Positions 44,070-53,129 of a stretch of DNA of 64,000 nucleotides are shown piece after piece. Source of the DNA: Thalassospira sp. GTDB lineage: Bacteria; Pseudomonadota; Alphaproteobacteria; Rhodospirillales; Thalassospiraceae. Each line of letters opens with the position of its first letter. The stretch's first letter is position 1. The position numbers and the translations under genes were made by a program. The notes beneath the pieces are model-generated. The model did not search any database. It saw only the letters and a program-made list of their open reading frames with translations, and was not told where the DNA came from. The DNA is taken from contig NZ_JAUYHK010000002.1 in assembly GCF_030690045.1 (NCBI RefSeq), positions 62,001 to 126,000 on the forward strand. Reading direction: 5' to 3'.

Positions 44070-44471
44070 TCAGGCGGCATGGTCATGCGCGGCAAAGACT
44101 TCCTTTGCGGCAAACAGACCATTCAAGGCCGCCGGGAATCCGGCATAAACCGACATTTGCATCAGAATTTCGACAATCTCGATGCGCGTCAGACCAACAT
44201 TAAGCCCTGCTGTAATATGTACCTTTAATTGCGGGGTGGCTGTGCCCATTGCGGTCAAGGCCGCGATGGTGGCAATTTCGCGTTCGCGCAAACCCAGGTG
44301 TGGGCGGTTATAGATGTCGCCAAACGGAAATTCGATCAGATAACGGGCAAAATCGGGGGCGATATCGGCCAGTGCGTCAATAACCTTCTGGCCGCCGTCA
44401 CCGTCGATTTGTGCCAGTGCGCGTTGGCCGCGCTTGAACCGGGTTTCGGTAGTCGGACTCTGTTGCGTCAT
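44070..44471 (-). CDS. Carboxymuconolactone decarboxylase (CMD) family protein
   Basis: A 133-residue CMD-fold protein with LREREIATIAALTAMGTATPQLKVH split over the family core and the helix IVEILMQMSVYAGFPAALNG. The redox CxxC of AhpD-type members is absent, so it resembles gamma-carboxymuconolactone decarboxylase itself or an uncharacterised branch. Its start lies 74 bases inside the upstream MerR gene in another frame, which indicates coupled expression and control by that regulator. Confidence 0.85.
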   Translation of the reverse strand: MTQQSPTTETRFKRGQRALAQIDGDGGQKVIDALADIAPDFARYLIEFPFGDIYNRPHLGLREREIATIAALTAMGTATPQLKVHITAGLNVGLTRIEIVEILMQMSVYAGFPAALNGLFAAKEVFAAHDHAA

Positions 44472-44835
44472 CGTTTTGCATCCTTTGCATGGTCGCGGCA
44501 TAGTCCGCGATTTTGGCGTCAAGGACGAGAAGGTTGGCCTGAAGATTGTTCATGCACGCTTGCACATGTGCCCGGTGATCCACCAGAAGGTCGTGTCGTG
44601 CCTTCTCTGTGGCCGGGCCGCTATTGCGCAATTTTGCATAGGTCAGCATATCGCGGATTGGCATACCTGTGGTTTTCAGGCGACCCAGAAATTCGATCCA
44701 GATCAGAATCGTTTCATCATAGTCACGATGACCCGAAGCATCCCTGTCTGCCGGAGGCATCAGCCCGATATGTTCATAGTAGCGCAGCGTATGGACTGAT
44801 AATCGGCTGCGTTTTGCCAGTTCGCCAATCTTCAT
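44398..44835 (-). CDS. MerR-family transcriptional regulator
   Basis: A 145-residue MerR protein: winged helix-turn-helix MKIGELAKRSRLSVHTLRYY with EHIGLMPPADRDASGHRDYD (about 1-40), a dimerisation coiled coil (about 75-115) and a short C-terminus with no metal-binding cysteine pair. It is of the YyaN/AdhR-type that senses organic or redox stress. The 3' 74 bases overlap the CMD gene, so the pair is one transcription unit. A MerR-type promoter with a long spacer lies upstream. Confidence 0.9.
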   Translation of the reverse strand: MKIGELAKRSRLSVHTLRYYEHIGLMPPADRDASGHRDYDETILIWIEFLGRLKTTGMPIRDMLTYAKLRNSGPATEKARHDLLVDHRAHVQACMNNLQANLLVLDAKIADYAATMQRMQNDDATESDYRNPVQARPTRTGTNRR

Positions 44836-44865
44836 GGTTACCTTTCCGTTTCAACGCAAAGGACG

Positions 44866-44894
44866 CTAAAGGTTAGAGTATACTTGAGGTCAAG
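44866..44894 (-). promoter_or_regulatory. Candidate MerR-type promoter of the merR-CMD operon
   Basis: On the minus strand TTGACC is followed by CTCAAGT/ATACTCTAACCTT spacing of about 19 bases before a TAG-rich -10-like region. The long spacer containing the half-site ACCTCAAGT is typical of MerR-activated promoters. The second half-site is poor. Confidence 0.45.
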
Positions 44895-44907
44895 CGGTTT
44901 TTCGGGG

Positions 44908-45996
44908 TTAAAACCGCATCGACAGGGATATCGCGCCGAACTGATCACCGCTGCCCTGGCCTTCAAATTCACGGGTACGGTAAACATGGGTATAGGACAG
45001 GCGGGTCTGGCCGATGATCAGGGCCGCCCCGATCTGTAAATCACCGATCAGCGGTTCCTTGTCGATGGAGGCGCTGTCGGCGAAGGTATTGCCGTCGAGC
45101 GTGATGTCGCGCAGTACCCAGCGACCTGAAACCCCGGCAAACAGATATCCCGAAAATGGGAAATCATCGGTATCGGGTTTGAAAAAATCCGTTCCGGGCA
45201 TACTGGGGCGGATGCGGGGCGGGCCATAATCGGCAGGCAAATCATGGCCGATCCGGAACATCGCGCCGATTTCGGCATTGGTAAAGGCATTGCCAAGATT
45301 GAATCCGGCATGCGGGGTGGCGTCAAATTCGATACCCAGATAATCTTCCTGAAACCAGCTGCGATATTTGCGTTCATAGGCAAGGCCAAGGGCTGGTTCG
45401 TTTTTCAGCTGGTTGTCCCAGCCCTGCGGTTCGGGACTATCGACCACTTTATGGACAAAGGTCTGGGTTTTATCGGCCAGCGATGCCGGGCCGATCACGC
45501 CAAGAGTGAGTTCCAGCGTATCAATCCGGGCGTAATCATCACTGCTGCTGCGTTCCAGACCAGTGTCGGACAACAGGCCGACACTGCCATAAAGCCAACC
45601 GGCCCATGGGCGTTCATCGGGTTGGGGTTCGGCAATTTTGATGTCTTTGGGTGTATACATGTTTTGCCCAAAGGCATAGCTGGTCCGGATGCGACCGTTG
45701 GAGGCAAAAAACGGGATCGCCTTGGCGACGTTCAGTACCGTGTCGGGCGCACTGTCTTCGGGCGAAATTGCGGCAAATCGCACACCGTTTGTATAGTGCT
45801 GGTCACTGCCATTGGGCGTGAACATGTCATTTTCGACCGTCACTGAAAGGCCCCATTTATCATCGGGGGTACGCTGCGATTGCGGGCCGCGTGCTGTGTT
45901 TTCCTGCGCGAAGGCCGCTGTGGTCATGCCACCGGCCAGAAATGCCGATGCACACAGGGTCGCAAGCAGGGAGCGATTCAAATCAGCCATGATCAT
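44908..45996 (-). CDS. LpxR-family lipid A deacylase-like outer-membrane protein
   Basis: A 362-residue protein with a signal peptide (to about residue 30, AFA/QEN) and a beta-barrel ending in an aromatic residue (SLSMRF). The LpxR family motifs are present: VENDMFTPNGSDQHYTNGVR near the mature N-terminus and GWDNQLKNEPAL. LpxR removes the 3'-acyloxyacyl chain of lipid A in a calcium-dependent way, altering outer-membrane charge and immune recognition. It stands alone; regulation is not evident. Confidence 0.87.
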   Translation of the reverse strand: MIMADLNRSLLATLCASAFLAGGMTTAAFAQENTARGPQSQRTPDDKWGLSVTVENDMFTPNGSDQHYTNGVRFAAISPEDSAPDTVLNVAKAIPFFASNGRIRTSYAFGQNMYTPKDIKIAEPQPDERPWAGWLYGSVGLLSDTGLERSSSDDYARIDTLELTLGVIGPASLADKTQTFVHKVVDSPEPQGWDNQLKNEPALGLAYERKYRSWFQEDYLGIEFDATPHAGFNLGNAFTNAEIGAMFRIGHDLPADYGPPRIRPSMPGTDFFKPDTDDFPFSGYLFAGVSGRWVLRDITLDGNTFADSASIDKEPLIGDLQIGAALIIGQTRLSYTHVYRTREFEGQGSGDQFGAISLSMRF

Positions 45997-46099
45997 TTTG
46001 TTTCCGAACGCAGTTTTTTCGACAGGAAATCAATGACGGTACGTATTTTACGCAGTCGATGCCTGTGCGGTGCAGAGATAGCATAAAGACTGAGGGAAC

Positions 46100-46395
46100 G
46101 GGGGGTGAAATCGTTAGGCCGCATTCCTGCGGCAGTGCATCACGCATCGCAAGGCTGTTATTGACGGAAAAGCGTCCGGCGACATCAATCGTTTTTTCGA
46201 TCCCGTCCGGCGCAAAAACCCAGGTCCCCGGACGATCACCATTGCTGTAGACAAGGTAGTTATGCGACACCGATATCCTCGGGATTGTTGAGCGACAGGG
46301 CAGGTACAAGACAGGCAGGGTTTGTGTACAGAACACGCGAACAATCGCATATTCTGTGCGCAATAAGGCTTGAATTGGGCAGAGATTTCCGGATG
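46100..46395 (-). pseudogene. Decayed LysR effector-domain remnant
   Basis: Two adjacent minus-strand frames together read like a LysR substrate-binding domain: SLPNSSLIAHRICDCSRVLY then TNPACL...NNPEDIG in one frame (to about 46264), then HNYLVYSNGDRPGTW, VAGRFSVNNSLAMRDAL and CGLTISP in another. The DNA-binding domain and C-terminus are missing and at least one frameshift separates the parts. It fills most of the 500-bp gap before the LpxR-like gene. Typical remnants of this kind are left by deletion of an ancestral dmlR-like regulator. Confidence 0.75.
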
Positions 46396-46442
46396 TTTTC
46401 AGTGCGACCGGTCAAACCGGCCAAAGCGCCGACCTGATAACA

Positions 46443-46480
46443 AAAACGCCACCCCGAAACCGGGGCGGCGTTTTGGTTTT
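46443..46480. terminator. Bidirectional terminator after the DUF2189 gene
   Basis: AAAACGCC-A-CCCCG pairs with CGGGG-C-GGCGTTTT (one mismatch), 4-base loop, with U-runs on both strands. It closes the minus-strand DUF2189 gene. Confidence 0.85.
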
Positions 46481-46497
46481 TTGTCGTGATGACAGGA

Positions 46498-47334
46498 TCA
46501 GGGCACCGCACGGCGCAGACGATCAACGCTGGAATCAGTGGTATCGACCAGCCCGCGATAGGCGTGCCAGCTGGCGTGACCCAAAAGCGGCATGACAATG
46601 GCCAGTCCCAGCAGGAAAACCACCATGCCGCAAGCTGCCAGTACGGCGATCATCGCCGCCCAGCCGGTCAGCACACGCCAGTTTTTGCGGAATGCCGCAA
46701 CACTGGTGACGATGGCGGTAATCACATCGACATTGCGATCCACCAGTAACGGGATTGAAACCACCGAAATCGCAAAGGCAAACAGGGCAAAGAAGCCGCC
46801 AATCACCGATCCGGTGATCAGAAAGACAATGGCATCACGGGCAAAGAAGGTTTGCCAGACCAGTGTTTCAAGCGGCGGCACCGACCCATTGTAAAACAGC
46901 GCAAACAGCAACATGGCAATGCGCGTCCATGCAAGGAAAAACAGCATCAGCAATACACCCATCGCGCCCAGTTGCCCCGGATTGCGGCGAAAGGCATTCA
47001 GGCTGTGCCACAAGGTGACATTTTCGCCCATTTCAAGGCGACGGCTGGTTTCATAAAGACCAACCGCAAAAATCGGGGCCACCAGCATGAAACCGGCCCC
47101 CAGCGGCAAGGTCAGATAGGGTTGGCCCAACTGAAACAGGCTGAGAAGAATAACATATCCGGCAATGACACTTAACCCGCCATAGGTCAGGCCAATCGCC
47201 GGGGCGCGTTTGAAATCGCGCCATCCGGCCTCAAGCCATTTGCCGGACTGGTCGCTGGTAACGTCGCGAATGATGATGCCACGCTGTTCGGGAAAGGCCC
47301 CGGTTGCGGGTGTTTCGATGGTGGAGCCAGTCAT
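46498..47334 (-). CDS. DUF2189 integral membrane protein
   Basis: A 278-residue protein with six predicted membrane helices and the N-terminal GIIIRDVTSDQSGKWLEAGW segment plus DFKRAPAIGLTYGGLSV, the DUF2189 pattern. The family is common in alpha- and betaproteobacteria; some members lie near cytochrome oxidase genes, but none are seen here. Function unknown. It stands alone on the minus strand with its own terminator. Confidence 0.85.
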   Translation of the reverse strand: MTGSTIETPATGAFPEQRGIIIRDVTSDQSGKWLEAGWRDFKRAPAIGLTYGGLSVIAGYVILLSLFQLGQPYLTLPLGAGFMLVAPIFAVGLYETSRRLEMGENVTLWHSLNAFRRNPGQLGAMGVLLMLFFLAWTRIAMLLFALFYNGSVPPLETLVWQTFFARDAIVFLITGSVIGGFFALFAFAISVVSIPLLVDRNVDVITAIVTSVAAFRKNWRVLTGWAAMIAVLAACGMVVFLLGLAIVMPLLGHASWHAYRGLVDTTDSSVDRLRRAVP

Positions 47335-47665
47335 AAACGTCCTCCCTGAACGGATACATTATGGAAAGGCTGATAACCGCCTTGAATGTCCTGAACGGAT
47401 TTTTTAGTTTTTCTATTTGTGATATTAGCAGTTCATGACGGATTTACCAGCCCCGCCTTGATTAACCGGCGATGACGCCCAAATGAGAACCTGCCCCTGT
47501 CATGGCTCGCCACAGGATTTGAAAACAGGGCGGGGTAATGGGTAATAATCAAAAGAAAGCCATTTTTTACTGCAATGTAAATTGACGCTGATGTGGCGAT
47601 GGTCTTTAAAGACCTGATATATGTAAAGACTTGGAACTGCGGGCAGATAAAACGGAGCCGGATCG
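47335..47665. other. 332-bp gap between DUF2189 and asmA genes
   Basis: It contains the upstream regions of the two divergent genes. The asmA side has a promoter-like element overlapping a palindrome (listed separately). No ORF, repeat or RNA fold was recognised in the rest. Confidence 0.5.
47582..47614 (+). promoter_or_regulatory. Candidate asmA promoter overlapped by a 14-bp palindrome
   Basis: TTGACG-N17-TTTAAA reads toward asmA. The perfect palindrome GGTCTTTAAAGACC (47601-47614) covers the -10 element, a good position for a repressor. Confidence 0.5.
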
Positions 47666-50600
47666 TTGAAAAAAATTCTTGCCGTCATTGGGGCCTTGCT
47701 GGTCGTCGTCATCGCAGCGTTGCTGATTATTCCGTCGATGATCGACTGGAACAGCTATAAATCCCAGATATCGACGGCGGTCCGCGATGCGACCGGGCGT
47801 ACGCTTGATATTCGCGGTGATCTGTCGATGTCCCTGCTGCCGTTTCCGGCCTTGTCGGTCAATGACGTCGCACTCAGCAATGTGCCCGGTGCGACCGATG
47901 CCGAAATGGTGTCGGTGCAGGAAGTTCGGGTGTCTGTGGCCCTGATGCCGCTTTTGACCGGCAATGTGCAGGTCACGGAAATCAGCCTGATCGATCCGGT
48001 GATTGCGATTGAAACCTTTGCCGATGGTAACAACAATCTGGTTTTTGGGCCTGCAATGGCCGATGGTTCGGATGCCGGAAACATTGTGGGACCGGATACC
48101 TCGACCGGGGATGCTCCTGCGCCGCAACAATCAGCCGAACCGGCGCGCAGTTCTGATGGCGATCTTGCAAGTTCGGTGCAAATTGACCGTTTGTCGGTTG
48201 AAAACGCAACCATCATTTACCGCAGCCCCGGCAGCGAGGAACGGATCGAAGGCCTGACGCTGGATGTGACGGCCGGGTCGCTGAACGGTCCGCTGAAAGG
48301 CGAGGGCTATGTTTTTTATCGCGGTATTCCCCTGACCTTTAATCTGGATGTTGGCCAGATCAGCCAGACCAGCGCCTTTCCGGTGGCGTTACGGGTTGGT
48401 ATCGATAAGGTGAAAGGCAGCTTTGACATTGGCGGGCAGGTTGATCTTTCGGGTGATCTGCCGGGATTTTCCGGGCAACTGAATGCCAGTTTTGACGATT
48501 TGCGAGAAGCCGCCATCCGCATTGCAGGTGAAGGTGCTGACATTCCCGATCAGGCGGCAAAGCCGTTCAGCCTGACCGGACAACTGGCGGCCAATGCGAA
48601 ATCGGTGACGGTCAATGACCTGACCATGCGGTTTGGCGAAACCCGCGGTACCGGTGCCCTGTCGATTGATCAGGAACCGCAACTGAATGCCGATCTGGCC
48701 CTGCGCTTCAACCAGCTTGACCTTGATGCCATCCTGGCTCTGGCGCAGGCCGCAGCGGTTGAAGAGGACAATGCGGCCTCTGCCCCGGTTGCGGCGACCG
48801 AACAGCAAGATACTACCCCGGACGGTCTGTCCATTCCGTCACAGGGGCGGGTCGTGACGACCGGCCCGGTTCCGGCCATTCCGGCGGATTTGTTTGCGTC
48901 GATTGATGTCGAGGTCGATACGCTGGTTTATAACCAGACACCGATCCATCAGGCCCGGATCAATGCCGCCATTGCCAACAGCCAGATGACGGTCAATGAG
49001 ATATCGGCCAATCTGCCCGGCGGCACCAGCCTGAGCGTCTTTGGCAGTGTTTCAGGGGCAGAACCCGATCTGAGTGCCGATCTGCGCTATGAAGTGGCGT
49101 CGGATAATATCCGGGCGGTTATTCGCTGGTTGGGGGCGGATGTTGATGGCATCCGTGCCGACCGGTTGCGCCGTTTTTCCCTGACCGGCGGGATCAAGGG
49201 ATCTGCCGCGAAACTGGATATTTCCAATGTCGATATGCGGATTGACGACACTGCCATTCGCGGGGCCATCGTTGCCAATATGGGCAATGGTGGATTACCG
49301 GCATTGGGGATCGGTCTGAAACTCGATCAGATCAATCTGGACAATTATCTGCCGACACCGGCAACGGTCACAGCGAATGGAAATGGCACAGCAAGCGGTT
49401 CGGAAACCGACAGCGCGTCTTCTGCTTCCGGTGCCTCGGCGTTGGGCGAAGAGGCGATGCTTAAAGCCATCCGCGATGCTCTGGCCCCGATCAAGGGACT
49501 GGCGGCCAATTTCCGTCTGGGGGCTGACGAGGTGGTGGCATCGGGCGTGCGCATCCGCGGCATTGCGCTGGATGGCAGTGTGCAAAGTGGCATTCTGGCG
49601 ATGAATAATTTCGCCATTGCCGATGCGGCGGGCCTGTCGGCGAATGCCAAGGGACGTTTCCGGGGTGATCTGGATGTACCGGGATTTGAAAGCCTGCAAC
49701 TTGATGTAACAGCCCGAAATTTGGAATCACTCGTCAAGCTGACCGGCATTACGCTTCCGGCGGCCCCGTCGCAATATAATGGCGTCAAGGCGGCGGTGAC
49801 GCTGAATGGTGCAATTACCGGGCCGGATATTGATCTGTCGGTATCCAATTCGGTGATGCAACTGGCGGTCAAGGGGGTGCTGCAAAATGTTCTGGGCGCA
49901 CAGCCGGGGCTGAATGGCCGTCTGACTGCACAGGCATCGGACCTGAACCGGGCCTTGCCGCTGATTGCGCCGGAATATCAGCCATCGGGCAATCTGGGGC
50001 GTCTGGTGTTTGATGGCAAAGTGAATGGCAATGCCGAAAAGGTTGCGATCGAGATTGCGCAACTGGCGATCGGACAATTTGCCAGCACTGGCACGGTCGG
50101 TTTTGATGCCAGTGGTGCCCGGTCGAAACTTGACCTTGCCCTGAAGGGCGGCACGTTGAAGATTGATCCATTTATGCCTGCGGCCCGTCAGGCGTCGCTG
50201 GCCCCCCGCAATAGCGGCATGCGCCGTGCGGCTGTTGATATGCCGGTATCGACCCTGATCCGTCAGGTCGATGCCCGTGACGGCACACCGTGGGATGATG
50301 CGGTGATTGATGTCTCGGCCCTGCGGTCGCTGGATGCCAATATCACTATCGCGCTGGATCAGCTTGATTTTGACAGTTTCAGCCTGATGAATCCCGATCT
50401 GGCAGTGAATCTTGACCAGGGTCTGATGACGATCAACAAGATGACCGGTATTCTGGGCGAAGGCCCGCTGAACATTACCGGCACGTTTGATGCGCGCAGC
50501 GACACCCCGAAACTGGCCCTGAAAGGCACGCTGGATCAGGCGCAAATTGCCGCGATTGCCCCTGTGCGGGTGGTCAATGATACGATCATTGGCATTGCAT

Positions 50601-51196
50601 CGACGAATTTTGATGTGGCGGCGGCGGGCAATACATCGCGTAATCTGGTCAATGGCCTGAACGGAACCGCCAGTGTTGCCATGCAAAATGTCCGGTTCAG
50701 CAATGCCGACAAACGTTCGGCAGACCCGAAAGTCAACTGGCAGGCCCTGTTAAGTCAGGGGCCGCAAGCGATGGTCGTTGAGGGGATTGGCAATAACGAT
50801 CTGTTGCAAACTCTGGATGCCGATATGACCATCACCAATGGCATTGCCAAAACAACCCGGGTGGATGCCGTGTCACGGGTGGGGACGGCGGATGCCGATG
50901 CGACGCTTGATCTGCCCAAATGGCTGATGGATGCGCAGGCGGATTTTGATTTTTCCCAAAAGATCGAAGAAGTCCCGCCTTTTAGCGTTTTTGCCAAAGG
51001 CAAGATCGACGAACCGGCGATCAGTGGCCGCATGGACAAGCTGGCGATCAATGCCCTGCAAAATCTTTTGGGTAAGGCATTGGGCGGATCGGGCAGCAGT
51101 TCATCATCGGGATCGGAAAGTACCGATGACGGATCGTCTGGCAAGATCAAGCCCAAGGATGTTCTGAAAGGTATTCTGAATCAGTTTGGCCGTTAA
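47666..51196 (+). CDS. AsmA-family protein
   Basis: A 1176-residue protein with an N-terminal membrane anchor (KKILAVIGALLVVVIAALLI, residues 2-21), then the AsmA start domain DWNSYKSQISTAVRDATGRT ... IRGDLSMSLLPFPALSVNDV and a long repetitive beta structure, ending in the second AsmA domain with LALKGTLDQAQIAAI and a Ser/Gly-rich linker before DVLKGILNQFGR. AsmA-like proteins bridge the periplasm and are thought to carry phospholipids to the outer membrane. TTG start behind a GGAG. Single gene. Confidence 0.9.
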   Translation: MKKILAVIGALLVVVIAALLIIPSMIDWNSYKSQISTAVRDATGRTLDIRGDLSMSLLPFPALSVNDVALSNVPGATDAEMVSVQEVRVSVALMPLLTGNVQVTEISLIDPVIAIETFADGNNNLVFGPAMADGSDAGNIVGPDTSTGDAPAPQQSAEPARSSDGDLASSVQIDRLSVENATIIYRSPGSEERIEGLTLDVTAGSLNGPLKGEGYVFYRGIPLTFNLDVGQISQTSAFPVALRVGIDKVKGSFDIGGQVDLSGDLPGFSGQLNASFDDLREAAIRIAGEGADIPDQAAKPFSLTGQLAANAKSVTVNDLTMRFGETRGTGALSIDQEPQLNADLALRFNQLDLDAILALAQAAAVEEDNAASAPVAATEQQDTTPDGLSIPSQGRVVTTGPVPAIPADLFASIDVEVDTLVYNQTPIHQARINAAIANSQMTVNEISANLPGGTSLSVFGSVSGAEPDLSADLRYEVASDNIRAVIRWLGADVDGIRADRLRRFSLTGGIKGSAAKLDISNVDMRIDDTAIRGAIVANMGNGGLPALGIGLKLDQINLDNYLPTPATVTANGNGTASGSETDSASSASGASALGEEAMLKAIRDALAPIKGLAANFRLGADEVVASGVRIRGIALDGSVQSGILAMNNFAIADAAGLSANAKGRFRGDLDVPGFESLQLDVTARNLESLVKLTGITLPAAPSQYNGVKAAVTLNGAITGPDIDLSVSNSVMQLAVKGVLQNVLGAQPGLNGRLTAQASDLNRALPLIAPEYQPSGNLGRLVFDGKVNGNAEKVAIEIAQLAIGQFASTGTVGFDASGARSKLDLALKGGTLKIDPFMPAARQASLAPRNSGMRRAAVDMPVSTLIRQVDARDGTPWDDAVIDVSALRSLDANITIALDQLDFDSFSLMNPDLAVNLDQGLMTINKMTGILGEGPLNITGTFDARSDTPKLALKGTLDQAQIAAIAPVRVVNDTIIGIASTNFDVAAAGNTSRNLVNGLNGTASVAMQNVRFSNADKRSADPKVNWQALLSQGPQAMVVEGIGNNDLLQTLDADMTITNGIAKTTRVDAVSRVGTADADATLDLPKWLMDAQADFDFSQKIEEVPPFSVFAKGKIDEPAISGRMDKLAINALQNLLGKALGGSGSSSSSGSESTDDGSSGKIKPKDVLKGILNQFGR

Positions 51197-51222
51197 AACG
51201 GTCTGTCATATCGTGATTTTAC

Positions 51223-51260
51223 AAAAGACGGCCTCATGTCAGGGGCCGTCTTTTGTCTGT
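51223..51260 (+). terminator. Rho-independent terminator after asmA
   Basis: AAAAGACGGCC/GGCCGTCTTTT perfect 11-bp stem with a 10-base loop and further T's (TTTTGTCTGTTTT). Confidence 0.9.
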
Positions 51261-51371
51261 TTTGGCACCTGATATTGGACCATTGTCATTAAAACGTAAA
51301 AAATCCTTAACAAATCCTGTCGGCTTCGACATGATCCCGCCGTCGAGTCCCCCTGACAATAACGGTTGATC

Positions 51372-52901
51372 ATGGTTGTAAAAAAGACCGCCCTTGATAA
51401 GGACCTGAAGTGGCAACGCCGGATGCAGGCCGGTGCTGATGCTACGGCGTCCCTTGGTGCGAAGATTGGTCTGGCGCTGGTATTTCTTCTGGCATGCAGT
51501 GCGTTTGTTGCCTTTCATACCGGCGGCTTGCCCCAAAGCGGGTTTCTGGTCGCTGCCGCCGTGATCGGCGGTTATATGGCGCTTAATATCGGGGCCAATG
51601 ACGTTGCCAACAATGTCGGGCCTGCGGTGGGGTCCAAGGCCCTGACAATGACCGCCGCCGTGATCATTGCCGCGATTTTTGAGGCCGCCGGGGCGATCAT
51701 AGCCGGGGGCGATGTCGTTAATACCATCAAGGATGGCATCATCGATCCCGGCCAGATGCCCGATACACAGACATTCGTCTGGGCCATGATGGCGGCCCTG
51801 CTGGCAGCGGCATTGTGGCTTAATCTGGCAACATGGGTCGGGGCACCGGTATCGACCACCCATTCAATTGTTGGCGGTGTGATGGGAGCCGGTATGGCCG
51901 CCACCGGGATTGCAGCGGTCAATTGGAGCACTATGAGCGCAATTGTCGCAAGTTGGGTGATTTCGCCGGTTCTGGGCGGTTTAATTGCCGCCGGGTTTTT
52001 GGCCCTGATCAAATTCAAGATTTTATTTGTCGAAGACCGGGTGGCTGCCGCGCGTAAATGGGTGCCGTTGCTGGTCGCGGTTATGATATCGGCCTTCACC
52101 ATGTATTTGATGACCAAGGGTGTTTCCAAAATCTGGAAAGTCAGTGGCTTTGTTGTGTTCATGATCGGGGTGGGGGCCTTTGTCCTTTCCCTGATCCCGG
52201 TGCGCAAGGCGGTACATCGTGCATCGGCCCGCATGACCGGGCGGCGCAAGGAAATTGCCTCGCTGTTTCGCATTCCGCTGGTGGTGTCGGCGGCCTTGCT
52301 GTCCTTTGCGCATGGATCAAACGATGTTGCCAATGCCATCGGGCCGCTGGCGGCGATTGTGTCGGGCATTGACAGCGGTCAGATCGTCACCAGTGCGCCG
52401 ATCCCGGTCTGGGTGCTGGTGATCGGGGCGGTCGGGATTGCGGCCGGACTTATTCTGTTCGGGCCAAAACTGATCAAAACGGTCGGCAGCAAGATCACCA
52501 AACTGGATCCGATCCGCGCCTATACTGTTGCCCTGTCGGCGGCCCTGACGGTGATCATTGCCTCGGGCCTTGGATTGCCGGTCAGTTCGACCCACATTGC
52601 GGTTGGCGCGGTGTTTGGCGTTGGTTTCCTGCGCGAGGTGCTAAGCCACCGTCGCCGGGTGGACCGTGCGCCGATGCTGGTCACCAGCGACGAGGAATTA
52701 AGCGAAGAAGAACAGCATGTTGAGGCCCTGCGCCAGATCGACCCGGAAAAGGCCCGGCGCGCCGAACGCAAATATGTCAAACGGTTGCTGGTACGCCGCC
52801 GCTATGCCGTCAACATTGCCACGGCCTGGATCATTACGGTTCCTGCCGGGGCGTTTTTGGGGGCGGTTCTGTTCTTTACCATTCGTGGCATCATGATCTG
52901 A
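51372..52901 (+). CDS. Inorganic phosphate transporter, PiT family
   Basis: A 509-residue membrane protein with the two PiT signatures GGYMALNIGANDVANNVGP (about residues 58-76) and SFAHGSNDVANAIGPLAAI (about 310-330), and the paired STTHSIVGG and STHIAVGAVFG motifs. The C-terminal end has an extra charged cytoplasmic segment (about 415-480) before a last helix. It imports phosphate with protons or cations. No phoU/DUF47 partner is adjacent and no convincing Pho box was found. The ATG at 51372 is preferred over a TTG two codons earlier. Confidence 0.93.
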   Translation: MVVKKTALDKDLKWQRRMQAGADATASLGAKIGLALVFLLACSAFVAFHTGGLPQSGFLVAAAVIGGYMALNIGANDVANNVGPAVGSKALTMTAAVIIAAIFEAAGAIIAGGDVVNTIKDGIIDPGQMPDTQTFVWAMMAALLAAALWLNLATWVGAPVSTTHSIVGGVMGAGMAATGIAAVNWSTMSAIVASWVISPVLGGLIAAGFLALIKFKILFVEDRVAAARKWVPLLVAVMISAFTMYLMTKGVSKIWKVSGFVVFMIGVGAFVLSLIPVRKAVHRASARMTGRRKEIASLFRIPLVVSAALLSFAHGSNDVANAIGPLAAIVSGIDSGQIVTSAPIPVWVLVIGAVGIAAGLILFGPKLIKTVGSKITKLDPIRAYTVALSAALTVIIASGLGLPVSSTHIAVGAVFGVGFLREVLSHRRRVDRAPMLVTSDEELSEEEQHVEALRQIDPEKARRAERKYVKRLLVRRRYAVNIATAWIITVPAGAFLGAVLFFTIRGIMI

Positions 52902-52958
52902 ATGCCGGATAATCGTGGCGGGGTCCCTGTTCCCCTTGGGACCTTGCGCGATCTGCGG

Positions 52959-52993
52959 CGATGACCGGCATCATCTGCCGGTCATCGTTTTTT
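52959..52993 (+). terminator. Rho-independent terminator after the PiT gene
   Basis: CGATGACCGGCA/TGCCGGTCATCG perfect 12-bp stem with 5-base loop followed by six T's. A smaller hairpin (GGTCCC/GGGACC) lies just before it. Confidence 0.95.
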
Positions 52994-53008
52994 GGATGCT
53001 GTTATGTC

Positions 53009-53037
53009 TTGACGTTCTGTGGGCCGGGGCGTACATA
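53009..53037 (+). promoter_or_regulatory. Promoter of the queuosine precursor transporter gene
   Basis: TTGACG-N17-TACATA, directly after the PiT terminator, gives a leader of about 85 bases. I looked for a preQ1 riboswitch in the leader and did not recognise one. Confidence 0.65.
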
Positions 53038-53129
53038 GCAGCCAAATTTTGCGAAACTGTTGCGCATCGTCGCCCCTTCGGGAGGCCGCGAGATTTGTTA
53101 TGCGCGTTTGTAAAAGGTGGTCCTGCGAT

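Noticed and set aside
44229-44876. 215-codon plus-strand frame opposite CMD and MerR genes
   Set aside because: Both opposite-strand genes are clear family members, so this is a shadow.
51196-51372. Possible Pho box before the PiT transporter gene
   Set aside because: Only one half-site (GTCAT or CTGTCAT) is present at each place; the second half does not match.
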